Source: Gongronella butleri (lineage: Eukaryota; Mucoromycota; Mucoromycetes; Mucorales; Cunninghamellaceae). From it: a stretch of DNA of 64,000 nucleotides. Below the pieces are notes generated by a model. The model was not told the origin of the DNA and did no database searches. It worked only from the letters and a program-made list of their open reading frames with translations. The stretch is from NCBI GenBank assembly GCA_025201375.1, contig JAIWZP010000073.1, positions 60,267 through 124,266 of the forward strand, written 5' to 3'. Made by a program: the position numbers and the translations under genes. Below, one piece after another: positions 12,614 through 24,242 of the stretch; position 1 is the stretch's first letter; every line of letters begins with the position of its first letter.

Positions 12614-14150
12614 CTATACAGGTAATTGATGTGTGGACGAGACGCCACCAAAGGTGATTTGGGATGCAATGCTGCTGTCCATGGGGGTGACCAGGCCCTT
12701 TTGGCTATCCTGGCCGTACAGGGTCGACTCGTCCATCACCTTGTTTTTCCCTCGGCTTGCTCTGAGCTGAAATAAAAAATCGCGCAGCGAGTGGATGGCC
12801 TTTTGGAAGAAAAAGCACGCAACAATGAAGATGAAGATGCCGCCATAGTACATGGCGGCGTGTGCAGGCTGGCTCAAATCCATGAACGAGTACACAAGCC
12901 AGCCTTCCCTGGAATTGAGGAAAAAAAAGAAAAAAAAAAGCGCGTCAGAACCCACTTATTTTTTTACGCACGCCCCTTGCTTGTTGCCACCATTTCACTG
13001 CCCGCTCCCTGTTGCTCCACTTTTCTCCCTGTTCTCCTTGCCAGCGTCCTGGTTTGTAAAAATGGCGCTTACGTCTCGTAGTAGATCAGAGCAAGAACCA
13101 AGTACAAGATGACGGTGAAAAGCACCAATAGCAGCATTCTTGTGTGGACAATCATGCGATTGAGCGTGATCTCGATCATGACCATGATCAGCGACGCACC
13201 GTGCACCGATGGCGTGAGCCACCATTCCATTCGATCATTAGTGGCGGCTAAAAAACAAGAAAAAAAAAGTGAGCTGCGATTACGAAAATAGGAGAATTGC
13301 GTGCGGCGCACATCAATGCATCCCTCCCGGTGGAAAAAGGAGAAATGAAACAACATCAAGGGGCGACAAAGGAGGCGCCCAATGGCGCCAATGGCACGGA
13401 GGATGCATCCATTGCGGCGGATGACGGGCAGGCTCACTTACCTTTTGAAATAAAGTCATAGGACAAGAGCGCCCAGTACACCACTGGTGTCACCATGCTA
13501 AGAATAAAAACCAACATTGATGCATTAATATCTTTTTCAACAACAAAAAAGGGTCTAGTCCCGTCTGGGACACCTGAAACGCGTCGCTTTATCAAATTTT
13601 GCATGAATTTTATGCTTGGCGTGCTTACTTGAAGGTGATGACGGTGTGGTACAGGTACACGTAAAGGTAATTCAAGCAGGGCCATTGGAACAGGAATGAC
13701 ACAGGACGTCGGGTTGCTAGCAGATAGCGCACTTGGTGATAAAGTGTGGTCTACAATGGCAAAAAGAAAAGCAGGAGAGGCTGTGAGGAGACAAAGTGGA
13801 GCAAAAGGGGGCGCGCAGGTTGAACCAGCGCATCGGGGGACGGGAGGAAAGCGCGGCGGCGCGCGTTGTTTTTTTTTTTCCATTACAACAAAGTAGGCGT
13901 GTAGCCCAATGAAGGTGAGATAAGTAAAATAGGCAAAATAGCGCTCGAATTGAAAGTGGGTGGCCATCCAATAGATGGATGCCCACTGCACAGCGCCGGA
14001 ATAAAGAACAAGGACAACGCGGACTGCCAGCAGCGCGTTCACCGAGATGAAATGCGATGTCATGGCGCGCTCCGGCTGGAATTGATCAAAACCAAACCAT
14101 TGCACTAGCCTGCCTTTGGAACTCGGAATGACTTCATCTTGGACGGGCAT
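12614..14150 (-). CDS. Multi-span membrane protein, possibly FAR-17a/AIG1 or rolling-stone type
   Basis: Start ATG 14150-14148 (MPVQDEVIPSSKGRLVQWFG). Five exons (about 13890-14150, 13628-13742, 13440-13500, 13072-13247, 12614-12910). About six hydrophobic segments: AVRVVLVLYSGAVQWASIYW, FAYFTYLTFIGLHAYFV, PCLNYLYVYLYHTVITF, VTPVVYWALLSY, MLLLVLFTVILYLVLALIYY and YGGIFIFIVACFFF. A soluble Ser-rich tail follows. The conserved His-then-acid pattern in SVHGASLIMVMIEI, following a TPVVYW helix, recalls FAR-17a/AIG1 (fatty-acyl ester hydrolase) and rolling-stone proteins. I cannot decide between them, so catalytic activity is only a possibility. Likely endomembrane. Confidence 0.6.
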
Positions 14151-14585
14151 GATCGATCAAAAATAAAAAAAAGAATGAAAAAGATACGTGCAATGGGACG
14201 ACAAAAAGATAAAAAACAGAGAAAAAGCAGAGAAAAGAAGTGTCAAAGGGAATCCGACAATCATGATCGTTTATTCTTCATTGTCAAAAAAAGGAGAGGG
14301 CGAGTTGAATGACGAGGGCGATGGCCGCCGAGCCATTTGAGTCTATGGAGATGAAAAAGAGGAGCAATTGTCTATAGGGCAAAAAAAAGGGGAATCAAAA
14401 GGGGAGAGAGAGAGAGCGAGAGTGGCCAAGGGGACGAGGGGGTCCGTACGCGATAAAAAAAGACACAAGCGAAAAAAAAAAGGGGAAGCCACGCAGGCCC
14501 AAGACATCAATGGGGGAAAGATGTGGGATGGTGCGGGCGCCTCCCTTTTTTTTTTTTTTTTTTTTTTGGCTTTTCGCTTTTTTTT
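14151..14585. other. Intergenic with long T tract
   Basis: Between two minus-strand genes. Contains a run of about 20 T at 14548-14568, next to the TMEM62-type stop codon, and a GA-rich patch at 14395-14430. No gene seen. Confidence 0.5.
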
Positions 14586-17334
14586 TCACGGGGTGTTGCC
14601 AAGCTGGCTGGAAGGGCTCCGTTTCCTGCTGTTGATAGCGATGCGCTGGGTATCGATGGAGGATGCGCTTGAAGAGCTCAATTGGTCCCTGTCGTCAATG
14701 TCGACAGAGTTGTGGTCAGCGGCCGTCAAGATGACGGATATCGCGTCGACCGAGGCATTGGACGCTGCGGGCGAGAAAGCAGGATGATCGGGTGCCAATT
14801 GACGACAAGTGGGGCATTCATCCAATAGTAATGGCACGTGCTGCGCCTTGGCGTGTCGCCAAAGAGCAAAGACGCCGTCTTTCTCCATGAGCAACATCCA
14901 AGCCATGGCGAGCATCCACCACACGAGCAGATTGTATACGAGCGCAATGGATCCGTAGAACCCGGCAATGCTCAACACGCTTTTCCATCGAAACACCCAA
15001 AACGCGCATGCAATAATCGACATGCTCCACCGATGACAAAAAGTAAGGAATTTGGCGATTGGCGAGGACGAGGACGGCGACTGGGTCGACATGTTCATGG
15101 GCATGCGCCGCGGGCACACGAGGTCGGCGGTGTTTGTGCTGCGCCAGAGCATCAGCAACATAAAAGGGGCCACATCAAACGAGAGGTGCATGGCAGCGTA
15201 CATCCATGTATCGCCAATTGGCAGCCATTCACCGTCAAACACGATGCCCCACATGTAAAACCATCCGTGCACGCCGCCACTCGGCACGAAATCGCCATAA
15301 AACCATGGCAGCGTCCAACATGCAAGAATAAACAGCCACGTCGCCGTGTACATGGCCGGCATCGCCTGTTGCCACAAGAAACACCGCGCAAGCCAACTCA
15401 GACCCTGCCGACGCGTCCAGCGCATCACAAACGGCAAAGACGCGTCATCCGCGTGCAAAGCGACGAGAATCTTGGTCGTCGCCATGGAATCATACGCTTC
15501 TTGGTAAATCCTTGGCCCAAGCACCAGTGTTAGCGTCAGTAGCACCGCCAGGAGACTAATGGTGTGAAACTAGCGATTAAAAATAAAAAAAAAGTGAGAA
15601 ACGTGATTTTTTCTTGGTTTTACAAGAGTCTTACAATGGAAGCCATGCTGGTGGAGATGATCCACTCGCCCATGCCACCGCGGATAGGCATGCGATCGCC
15701 ATCGAGGCAGAATGGCACGCTGGTGTCGGTGGTCTGGCCATCGGGCGCGTCGACGCGCACGCGGAAGGTATATTTGCCCGTGGTGTCCAATTCTTGCGGA
15801 TGCCATGGGACGGTCCACAGGTTTTTTCCTTGGAAAATGGGCGTGTCGCGCAGACGTTCGTCATTGATGAAGACTTGCACCTTGAGTTGTGCAGGGTCAT
15901 GGGCCGAAAACACGAGGAAACGCGCGTGCGTGCTTTGGCGGATACGGTGTGCAGGCTCTTTTTCGCCCAGAGCGAAGCGCGCATCCTTGGGATTGGTGAT
16001 CAGCACAATGGGCGCGAGCGCCAATTTGGAATTGGGCCAGATCACCTGCTCGTTGTCGTCGAGCGGCACGAGCGGCGTCGAGTCCGTGTCGATTTCGAGC
16101 CGTGGCAGATCCACATCGACAAATGACACTAGATCGTGGTCGACCGCTAGAATCCGATATACGCCGTGATCCTTCATGTCGCCCAGCTCTAATTCCAGCG
16201 ATTGCGTGCTCGTGTGGAACGATTTGAGCACGTCGCCAATGCCATACCCCAGGCGGTGTAAATGGCCGCAAAAATACACACTCACGCGTTGCAAAATGTC
16301 GCTGAACCGGTGCCCGTGCGTCGATTCACCAAACGCGGTCACCGTCGTAGGATAATGCGTAAACTAAGACGCCAAAAAATAAAAATAAAAATGAGGCCCA
16401 TTTTGATGCAATTCCCTCTTTTTTTTTTTACCATGAATGTATGGCTGTAGTCTGGTTTTTTCTCGTTTGTGAACATCAGCGCCGCCAGGCGATCCATGAT
16501 GGCCGGTGTCACGTAGCCAAAAAAATTGATGGGCCGTGCAATGCCTTTGGTAGGGCTAAAAAATGAAAAGCGAATGTTAAAATGTCGCCCATGACCTCTC
16601 ATTTGATATTTACCAAGGGTCCATGGCGATGAATTGGTGCTTTTCAAACGGGGCGTCGAGCGCCCACGAGTAGACGCCATTGCCCTCTTCCAGCAGGGCG
16701 GCCGATTTGCCGAATTGGCGGTACATGTTGATGCGCGAATCCCATTGTGGCACGTTGAAGCAGTCGTGGTTGCCACGCATGTCGTACCACGGCAACTCAT
16801 CGGGCGTGCCCTGATCCACAAGGCTCTTGTAGACGTGCCACTCCTCCTCGTATTGCAGCGTCTTGATATGACCATTGTCCTTGGCATCGGTCAAATCGCC
16901 CGTCACCACCACAAACTTGGGCCTGCAAAATGTACAAATGCGTGAGCGGCATAAAAATTGGGCGAGGAGGTACCTACGACAAAAGGGGCAAGACCGAATG
17001 AATGAATTGGACAAAGTGTTGCGTGTAATAGTAGTATTTTGAAATGTGCAAATCCGACACCTAGGCAAAACAGCAAAAAAAAATGAGATGAGAAAGCGCC
17101 GCAAGACGCGCGCAATTCGCTTTTGGCCCTCACCTGGACAAAGTAAAACAGGTTGTCTTGGGTGTCATTGATCTGCTGAGCGTCGTTCAAGGAAGGTACG
17201 GGGGTGTTTGGCAAGTCAGGCACGGAGGGCGTCGGAAACAAGGGCCCAGACGACACGTAGGATAGGTATGTTGCCCTCAAAAGGCAGAGAAGCGTGACAA
17301 CGACATATGTCCACGTCGCGCCGGTCAAGTTCAT
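14586..17334 (-). CDS. TMEM62-type membrane metallophosphoesterase
   Basis: Starts ATG 17334-17332 (MNLTGATWTYVVVTLLCLLR) with a hydrophobic segment that may act as a signal anchor. Calcineurin-like phosphoesterase motifs follow in order: VSDLHIS (about 17060), VVTGDLTDAKDNGH (about 16905), RGNHDCFNVP (about 16780) and CGHLHR (about 16250). The combination GDLTDAK plus W-x-D-x-RGNHD-x-FN is the pattern of the TMEM62 family. After the catalytic domain comes a beta-rich segment, then a C-terminal exon (14586-15600) with five or six membrane helices and a polar Ser-rich tail. Around 750 residues, slightly longer than animal TMEM62. Substrate unknown for the family. It shares a 219-bp divergent promoter with the bZIP gene. 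Introns at about 15570-15633, 16363-16430, 16557-16612, 16922-16975 and 17060-17133. Confidence 0.85.
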
Positions 17335-17553
17335 CGGCTTGTTCGTTCGAAAAAGAAAAAAAAAAGAGTTGAAAAAAAAGATTGAGAGCCAAAAGGGAGC
17401 ACAATTTTCTGGGCACCGATACGGGCGGACTTTGATTGATGTGTTACTGGATTGCAAACGGGCCAACCAGCGCAATTTCAACTCAAATAGGCTTTTGCGC
17501 TCTTGTTTTCTTGTTTCTCTTTTTTGTTTTCGTTTTTTCTCCCTCCACCAAAG

Positions 17554-18427
17554 ATGAACAGCAACAATAGCAGCAGCAACAGCAGCGTAGGCGGTGACCA
17601 CAGCGATAGCCCAGTGACAAAAAAGTCAGCTGGCGGCCGTCATCGCATTTTCACCAATGAACAGCGCAAGGTGCGCAACCGGCAGGCGCAGGCGGCCTTT
17701 CGCCAGCGCCGCACGGCTTACACAAAGACACTCGAGACCACCATCGAGCAAATGGAGGCCCAGATGGCCACCATGGAGATGCACGCCATCGAGGCGGACA
17801 AAAGGGCGGATCAGGCCGAGAAGAGGTGCGTCCAATTGGAAGCGGCCTATCTCAATGTTCATCGCATCCTGCAGTGCCTGTTGCCAACCCCCGCAGCCCC
17901 CTTTCGTAAGCCATTGCATGAAAAAAAAAAGGAGTGGGTCATCCTTGAGTCCTTATATTTTTTTTGCCCTCAATTCGATTTAGCGTCGCCACCTCCCATG
18001 AGCTCGCCGTCACCGACACTGTCATCTTCTGCCACAACATGCTCTGGATCACCGTCCATGGACGCCTTGCCGATTGTAGCCGATGCCCAGGCACCGGTGG
18101 CGGCAGTCCTTCCAGGTGATTGGACCGATCTGCTGCAAGGCATCCACACTCTAGGCGAGTCCAAGATTAGGCAGCCAAAAAGAAGTAATTTGATCCTAGG
18201 GCCTTTTTCGTTTTTCTCTTTTTCTAGGCGTACCGCTGGCTGCCCTTGCTCCCCACCCTGCATCGCCACCGTATGAACCTCAAATCTCACAAGCCCAAGC
18301 ATCAACACCACGAGCATTGTCCCCCTCTTATCTCGGCAAGTTCATCTCGTGTCACACAAACAAAAAAAGGCCATTTGATCCTAGTATCTCTCTTTTTCTT
18401 CAAATAGATCCATCACGAGGAGGGTAA
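17554..18427 (+). CDS. bZIP transcription factor, Pap1/Yap1-type
   Basis: The basic region RKVRNRQAQAAFRQRR contains NxxAQxxFR, the signature of fungal Pap1/Yap1 bZIP factors. A coiled-coil zipper follows (TLETTIEQMEAQMATMEMHA and on). The N-terminus is a short Ser/Asn-rich stretch from ATG 17554. Exon 1 runs to about 17905. An intron with an A run then a T run ends in TTTAG at about 17982. Exon 2 is Ser/Pro-rich (SSPSPTLSSSATTCSGSPS). A third exon starts at about 18229, and a last short exon near 18408 gives a stop at 18427 if a GC-AG intron (CTCG/GCAAGT) is accepted. No cysteine-rich domain like the Yap1 c-CRD is evident, so redox control is not supported. About 240 residues, small for the family. 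The 3' structure is the uncertain part. Confidence 0.75.
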
Positions 18428-18995
18428 AACTGGAAATCAATCACATAGCACCCATAAATCATAAACCAAATCAATAAACGAGTAATATTTTACCAATTGC
18501 GCGCTGTACAACCTCCCGGTGCGCCTGCCAAAAAAATCGGGCAACCCGGTAAGCGCGACAAGGCGCTTGAGAAATGAACAGGGCTACCTGAACGACGACC
18601 TCGTTCCAGTTTGCACCTTTTTCCTACGTAAAAAGAAGAGGCGCGACGAATTGACCATGTGGTAAAATTTCGCGGTGATTGAAGCACAATTTTACTGCGA
18701 AATGATTTTTTAAAAAACGCGCTAGATTGGAGCCTTCTTGAGATTTAGTCAACCCATCCATTGGTCTAAATTTGGCGCCATGCTGCCAGGCAGCGCTTTG
18801 TCGAAGCGGATGATCCACGTTACTGTAGTTCATCAACCCCTATCTGAGCATCATACATTATTTTATCATATGTACGCGCACCAGGCGCCTTTTTTTATTT
18901 GCATTGTAAAAATAAAAACTAGAAAGAGGAGTGGCTACTTGGCAAGTTCAAGGCACGGATAGAGAGAAAAGATCAATGCCATCAATCGCACTGTC
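18428..18995. other. Intergenic with repeat fragment
   Basis: Convergent space between bZIP and the Sec14-domain gene. 18672-18722 resembles 58312-58363: both have GATTGAAGCA, then a GCGAAATGATTTTT run and AAAAAACGCGC. A TACTGTA heptamer lies at about 18822. No gene seen. Confidence 0.5.
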
Positions 18996-20499
18996 TTAGA
19001 CGTCGTCGGAAATGTCGATGGCTTTGATGTTTCCAAAGTACTTTAAGATGAGTCTGTTGTTTTCAACATCAGCTAGACCGATTTCGTGGAATGTGGTGCG
19101 GCCGCGGAGGACGGGCTCGACGCGGATAGCTTCGTGGCGCACCATGCGTGCGTGTTTCTTGCGTTCCGGGTGTTTTGCAGGAAATTTGCTCATGGTGAAG
19201 AAGAAGGTCAGGTACAGATATTGCTCACATACGGCGTAGTACGCCTTGTACTCTGGCGAGTCCTGGTTGTCGCTCAACAGCTTGCCCGCTGGTGGCAATG
19301 GCGGGATCTTTTTGTTGCGCTCGATGTTTTCCTTGCCGAGAATGAATGGCGGCAGCACCGAGCGGTCAATAAACTCGGTTAGCTCGTCCAAGGAATTCGT
19401 AAAAAAGATCTTTGTCGCCACAACAGGGTCCAACATGGGTGAAATCACGCGCCACACTGCAAAAAAAAAAAAGAAAATGAGCTGTGAAATCTCTTTTTTT
19501 TTTTTTTCTTTTGAAAAAAATGTGCCTTGTGAAAAGACCCACGGCGCCTTGTGGATGATGCAACGACCAAGCGTCTCGGGGTAAAAGGCTTCAAAGCACT
19601 GGAGCAGGAAGCGCACAAAGTCGAAATCCATGTTTTCAAGGCCAAAACCCTCCATGTTGAAGACAAGACAGCATGTCTCTGTTGGCTGGTGCACAATCAT
19701 GCGCGAGCACTCCATAAAATAGATGCACAGAATCTTGAGCACCTCGTGGTCCTGGTCTTCTTTGCGGTGGAAGCGCACGTTCAGGTATCTATCCAAAAGA
19801 AAAAAAAGGAAAAACGAGGGAAAAAGCGTGTCAGCGCGTCGCAAATCCCCGTGTCACCTGCCACTTTTTCAATTTTTTGTCTTACGCGATGGGCCTGCCC
19901 TCCTTGTCTGGTCCGCCGATGACCGCCTTGTTGGAGAAGAGATTGTCAATGAACGAGTGGCCCATGCCTGGTTTGATCTTTTCGAGAGTGTTGCGGACAC
20001 CGTGCTCGCCAAGGGCGGTGATGTCGTCGACGCGCTGGACGAGGCGCCAGCGGAGGCAATGCAGCAGCATGTCGAGTGCGGCGTCGGCGTCCCATTTGCG
20101 CGCGCGCAAAAAGCGCAAAACTGTGCAATCGGCATTATCCGACGAGACCATATTCCAAAAGGTGAATGCAAGCTCCTCGCCGGGAATCATGGGAATGGCG
20201 TCTTCCAGGGGCAACGAGAGCCATTGCGGATTCTTGGTCGCACCTAAAAACAGATCCTTGCTATTTTCCGTGTTTTTGTTACTGCTGCTGGCGCTGCTGC
20301 TGCTGCGGAAGCCCCAGCGCGATTTTTTCCCTTCGTCCACCACGGGCGCAGGCGCAGACACGGTCTCTGGTTGGCCCTTTTGCACAAACACCTTGAGCAG
20401 GCGGAACCACGTGTCCTTGAGCATCGCATCTTGCTCAGGCGTCAGGGTGTCGACACGCCCCGGCAACGTCGTCTTTCCAGTGGGTAGGGTCTGTGTCAT
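18996..20499 (-). CDS. CRAL-TRIO (Sec14-like) lipid-transfer protein
   Basis: Start ATG 20499-20497 (MTQTLPTGKTTLPGRVDTLT). The N-terminal region has a Ser/Asn-rich insert and then a CRAL-TRIO N domain (DNADCTVLRFLRARKWDADA, about 20110-20150). The lipid-binding domain follows: ETCCLVFNMEGFGLENMDF, FLLQCFEAFYPETLGRCIIH, then WRVISPMLDPVVATKIFFTN, the usual Sec14 order. Exons: 19886-20499, 19552-19794 extending to about 19520, and 18996-19457. An intron at about 19458-19520 shows paired A and T runs. The C-terminal 100 residues are outside the domain and may be family-specific. Likely cytosolic phosphoinositide/phosphatidylcholine exchange; the exact ligand is not readable. Confidence 0.85.
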
Positions 20500-21618
20500 G
20501 GAGAGGTCAAATTCAGGGGAATGATAAAAAAAAAAAGAAATGAAATTCAAACTGACTCGACTCTTTATAGCAAAAAAGTGCGGCGCGTGCCCATAATTCG
20601 CATGTTCTCGTGGCACATACACCAATGTTATGGTGGAATCGACTGTCACACCCGTTCATCGTACACTCACGACGCTTAAGGTTTTGTGTCATGCTTTGAA
20701 ACCCCACTTTTTTTTTCGCGCTTTGCCACGGTATGCCTTCTCCCTCCCCCCCCCCCAAACACCACGCATCCCTCTTTGAGTTTACGGGCATCAGCAGCGT
20801 GATGTCCTCCTCTGCTCACCAGGGCGACATTGATGGCCATTGGAAATGGCCGTCTTTTTTATTATTTTTTTATTTTTTTTCCATTCACGAGTCGCATTGG
20901 CAGACGAGAACCATATTTGACGGGTGTGATACCGGTGCTTCAATTGAGATTGACATGATGCCTAGTAAAAATTAGCGCTTCATTCCCATGGTCGTGACAA
21001 TGGGGGGGGGTGTGCACACAGCTGTCAATCGTGGCCAGGGCAAGATCTCACCAGGTTTTTTTTTCTTTTAGGGATTGCATCAGGTGCGTGTGCGTCCAGC
21101 GGTCATGGTGTGAGTAATGTGTGGAGTGCCCCATCTGTGCACGAGGACATGCGAGAACTTTGCGTGTGCTGTTCCCAGTCCTTTATTTTTGTTTGATCGT
21201 GAGTGTATCCATGGTCAAATGCCAAGAGGCGGGCTGCCCAGCAAGCCAAGACGCGGCGGATCTTTATTTTTCTGCATGAGATCTGATGTGCGGCGCACCG
21301 ATTTTGTGCACATTGCCACACAACAGCAAGTGTGCCAATGCTTGACGGCTGGCCATCACATGTCAGCGACACCGTGAGTGTCTTGCGTGCACAGATCAGG
21401 CCCAATGTATTGGTTTGTGCAACATGAGTCAGGAAACAGCGCAAAATGTTAAAAAACGAGATGAAATAGTGAATATATTTATTATTTTGCCATGGATGCT
21501 AGAAAAAAAAAATGAGGCGCAGGGAGAAAAAGGATGCAATAGATGGGATTCATGTTGTCAGGCGGCCCTCTTTTTTTCATGGTGTATGCTACAAGTTCAA
21601 TGCAAATTTGGGAATTGC
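20500..21618. other. Intergenic, no gene supported
   Basis: About 1.1 kb between the Sec14-domain gene start and the F-box gene stop, both on minus. It contains short C, G and T homopolymers (20747-20756, 21002-21010). The reading frames there are low-complexity and look non-coding. Confidence 0.45.
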
Positions 21619-22452
21619 TCACAATGTGACCTGCAAATGTGAACGATGGATGGTGGTGTTGAGGGAATGAGGAGCGTGTGTGTGCCCTGTGGTGGCAGCA
21701 GGAAGCAAAGAGACGAGATGGAGGGAGGGACACACATTGAAAAGGTGCTGAATATGATCTGCAGACCAAGTGCGGCGCGTTGGCAAGGTGAGGCGTTGGA
21801 GGTGGGGTGTCCTGACTATACCAGAGGGAGTGCAAGTCGCAGTCATCAATGCTTTGCGTGAGACTCCAGAGGGTGACAATGGAGCGTGTGATGCGATGGG
21901 AGCCTTTTTGCCCTGGAGAGCCATAAGAAATGTGTCTGCATGGATATGGATCTGGCAGCCGATGCTCAATTCTTGCAGTGGACACAGTAGGAGAAGGCGC
22001 GCAAGCGTGGCGGCATCCATGGCGGTGTAGTTGGGCTGATCTCTTTCGCCGCACAAGTGCAATCGCTGTAACTTGAGTTGTGGGTGCAATTGCTTGAAGG
22101 CGTGGTCCGACAACGTTGTCCAGCCATCAAGTGTCAGCTCCTTCAGCTCGTGGCAATGCGACAGGATGTACCGGACAATGCTGTCGCGCACCCCGCGGAT
22201 TTTGATCGATTGGATCAGCTTGGCGTGCGGCCGCAGCAAGAATTCGAGGTCCTTCAGCGACCACAGTGGCCTGAGGCTGCGATCAGGCACAGAAAAAGGC
22301 GGCTCCAAGTCCAAATGACGCCAAAACATGGGATGATCCGCAAACGTGCGCATCTTTCTGCTCACAAAGCGCAATTGCGCCAAATCTTGCACAGGCACAA
22401 ATGAAAGGACGTGCCAGAGGGTCTCTGAGGGCAATTGTGACAAACGATCCAT
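21619..22452 (-). CDS. F-box protein with leucine-rich segments
   Basis: Intronless as read. Start ATG 22452-22450 gives MDRLSQLPSETLWHVLSFVP, a classic F-box (L-P-x-E-x-L-x-x-V-L-x-F-x-P), followed by VQDLAQLRFVSRKMRTF and WRHLDLE. F-boxes bind Skp1 in SCF ubiquitin ligases. Leucine-rich-repeat-like segments follow: LKELTLDGWTTLSDHAFKQL, LKLQRLHLCGE, LQELSIGCQIHI, LQRLTLPTRRTW, then LHLVSLLPAA. About 277 residues. Substrate unknown. Divergent from RIB5 across about 810 bp. Confidence 0.8.
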   Translation of the reverse strand: MDRLSQLPSETLWHVLSFVPVQDLAQLRFVSRKMRTFADHPMFWRHLDLEPPFSVPDRSLRPLWSLKDLEFLLRPHAKLIQSIKIRGVRDSIVRYILSHCHELKELTLDGWTTLSDHAFKQLHPQLKLQRLHLCGERDQPNYTAMDAATLARLLLLCPLQELSIGCQIHIHADTFLMALQGKKAPIASHAPLSPSGVSRKALMTATCTPSGIVRTPHLQRLTLPTRRTWSADHIQHLFNVCPSLHLVSLLPAATTGHTHAPHSLNTTIHRSHLQVTL

Positions 22453-23263
22453 AGGAAATGCCAAAAGAATTAAAAAAAATGCAGCGTGAAAAATATAAAA
22501 AAGAAGGGGCAGCGGTGAATTTACCGCTTTTATACCAAGATGTCTCCTTTTTTTTTTCAAAATTCATGCAGCTCGGCCTAGTCCGCGACTGGTGGACCTA
22601 AGCACGGCTCATGTTCCCAAGGTAGAAAGTCGATCCCTCATCGTGTGCTGATTCTGCCCATCCACTCTTTTATTCTACGTCATATACCCCCTCCTTGATT
22701 AATGTCAAATCAGCGAAAAACAAACAAACACAATCATTTGGCGGGATGATACCAATTTAGGTTCATGTGGGGTTGAGGGGAGATTGAGGTCTTGGTTATG
22801 ATGGATCACATTAGTGTCAGTGATGGTGTTATCATAAAACGCGAAAAAAAAGGAAAAATTGAAATGTACGCGTCTTTTAATGGGAATCGGCTCATGGTTG
22901 GCGCGCTTTGGAAGATGAGGAGCAAAGTGGGGGAGACCCACGCGCAGCGCGTTTGGTCATGGCAATTATCGTGCATGGCGTGGTCACGATGACGTGCGCG
23001 TCGGAAACGGCCATGATAGGTTTCCCTCCCTTTTTTTTTTTTTCTTTTTCTTTCGCTGGAGCCGAACGGCTTTCATTTCGGGATGGACGTCAACCTCGGG
23101 GACGAATCCAATGTCATGTGATCTTGTCTCAAAGGGGAAGCGGCGTTTGAATGGGCGGATTTCTTGCAGGGAAAAGGTTTGACATTCAAAATGCTGACTG
23201 ATGCTGAGTCGGCCCCACTTTTTTTTTTGCTCTTCTTTTTGCTTCCTCGTCTTTCTTTTTGCA
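22453..23263. other. Divergent promoter region between F-box gene and RIB5
   Basis: Holds both promoters and several T/A homopolymer runs (about 23030-23045, 23219-23228). No coding exon or RNA gene recognised. Confidence 0.4.
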
Positions 23264-24133
23264 ATGTTTACGGGTCTTGTTGAGTGTATGGGCACGGTGC
23301 GTGCCGTCAGTGAGTTGGATGCATCCGAAACAGGCGGCAATGGCTGGTCCATCACTATTGGTGACGCGGCGTCTATTCTCGGTGACTGTCACCTTGGTGA
23401 TAGTATCAGTGTGAACGGTAAGACACGGTCCCGACCTCACAAGACCAGCAGAACGCAAACAAAAAAAAAAAAAAAAAAAAACAAAAAAAAAAAACGAAAA
23501 AAAGAAAAAAAAAAGACAAAAAAAGGATGACTCACACGACAACATGGCTTTTAGGCACGTGTTTGACGGTGACGGAATTCGACGCAGATAGCTTCAAGGT
23601 CGGTGTGGCACCCGAGAGCTTGCGACGCACGAACCTTGGTAAACAGAACACTGGAAGAAGGGGGGGGATGATTGATCGCTAATTCCTTGTTTTTAGGCCA
23701 ATTGAAGGTGGGCAGCCAAGTGAATCTGGAGCGTGCGATGGACGCGCAGAAGCGGTTTGGCGGGCACATGGTGCAGGGCCATGTGGACATGACGGTGCGC
23801 ATTGTCAAGATTGAGCCCGAGGGCAATTCGCTGTGGTTCACATTCGAAGTGCCTGAAAAGGACAAGGACATTCTGCGCTTCATCATCCCCAAGGGTTTTA
23901 TTGCGCTGGACGGCACGTCATTGACGGTGTGCGATGTGGACGACGACGCGCGCACCTTCTCGATCATGATGATCGCGCACACGCAGAACCATGTGATCAT
24001 GCCCCAGAAGAAAATCGACGATCTCGTCAATGTCGAGGCCGACATGCTCGCCAAGTACGCGCTCAAGAGCTTGCAGGGCGCGCTCAAGGACAAGCAGGGC
24101 CTGGATACCCTGTTGCAGCGCGCCACCCAATAA
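23264..24133 (+). CDS. RIB5: Riboflavin synthase alpha chain
   Basis: Joins two 6,7-dimethyl-8-ribityllumazine molecules to give riboflavin plus the pyrimidine precursor, the last step of vitamin B2 synthesis (cytosol). The family start MFTGLVE is present (MFTGLVECMGTVRAV). The two lumazine-binding repeats each have the expected motifs: LGDSISVNG then GTCLTV across intron 1, and in the second repeat GHMVQGHVD and IALDGTSLTV. Exons 23264-23417, 23555-23638 and 23697-24133 keep frame. Intron 1 carries an unusually long A-rich tract (23461-23526). About 225 residues, normal length. It converges on MED10 with only 110 bp between stop codons. Confidence 0.95.
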
Positions 24134-24242
24134 AACGACCACTTGTAACACTTTTTTCCAACGTTTTTATAATTTTTAATTCAATTGGGACCAAATGGAG
24201 GATGGAGGAAAGCTGCTTTATGAGCAAAAATAGAAGGTATAT

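Noticed and set aside
14838..15533. 231-residue plus-strand frame
   Set aside because: Antisense to the membrane-helix exon of the TMEM62-type gene. His/Arg-rich composition without motif.
23461..23530. Long A-rich tract taken as a possible poly(A) tail of a retroposed copy
   Set aside because: It lies inside an intron of RIB5 with proper GT and AG ends, and similar tracts occur in many introns here.
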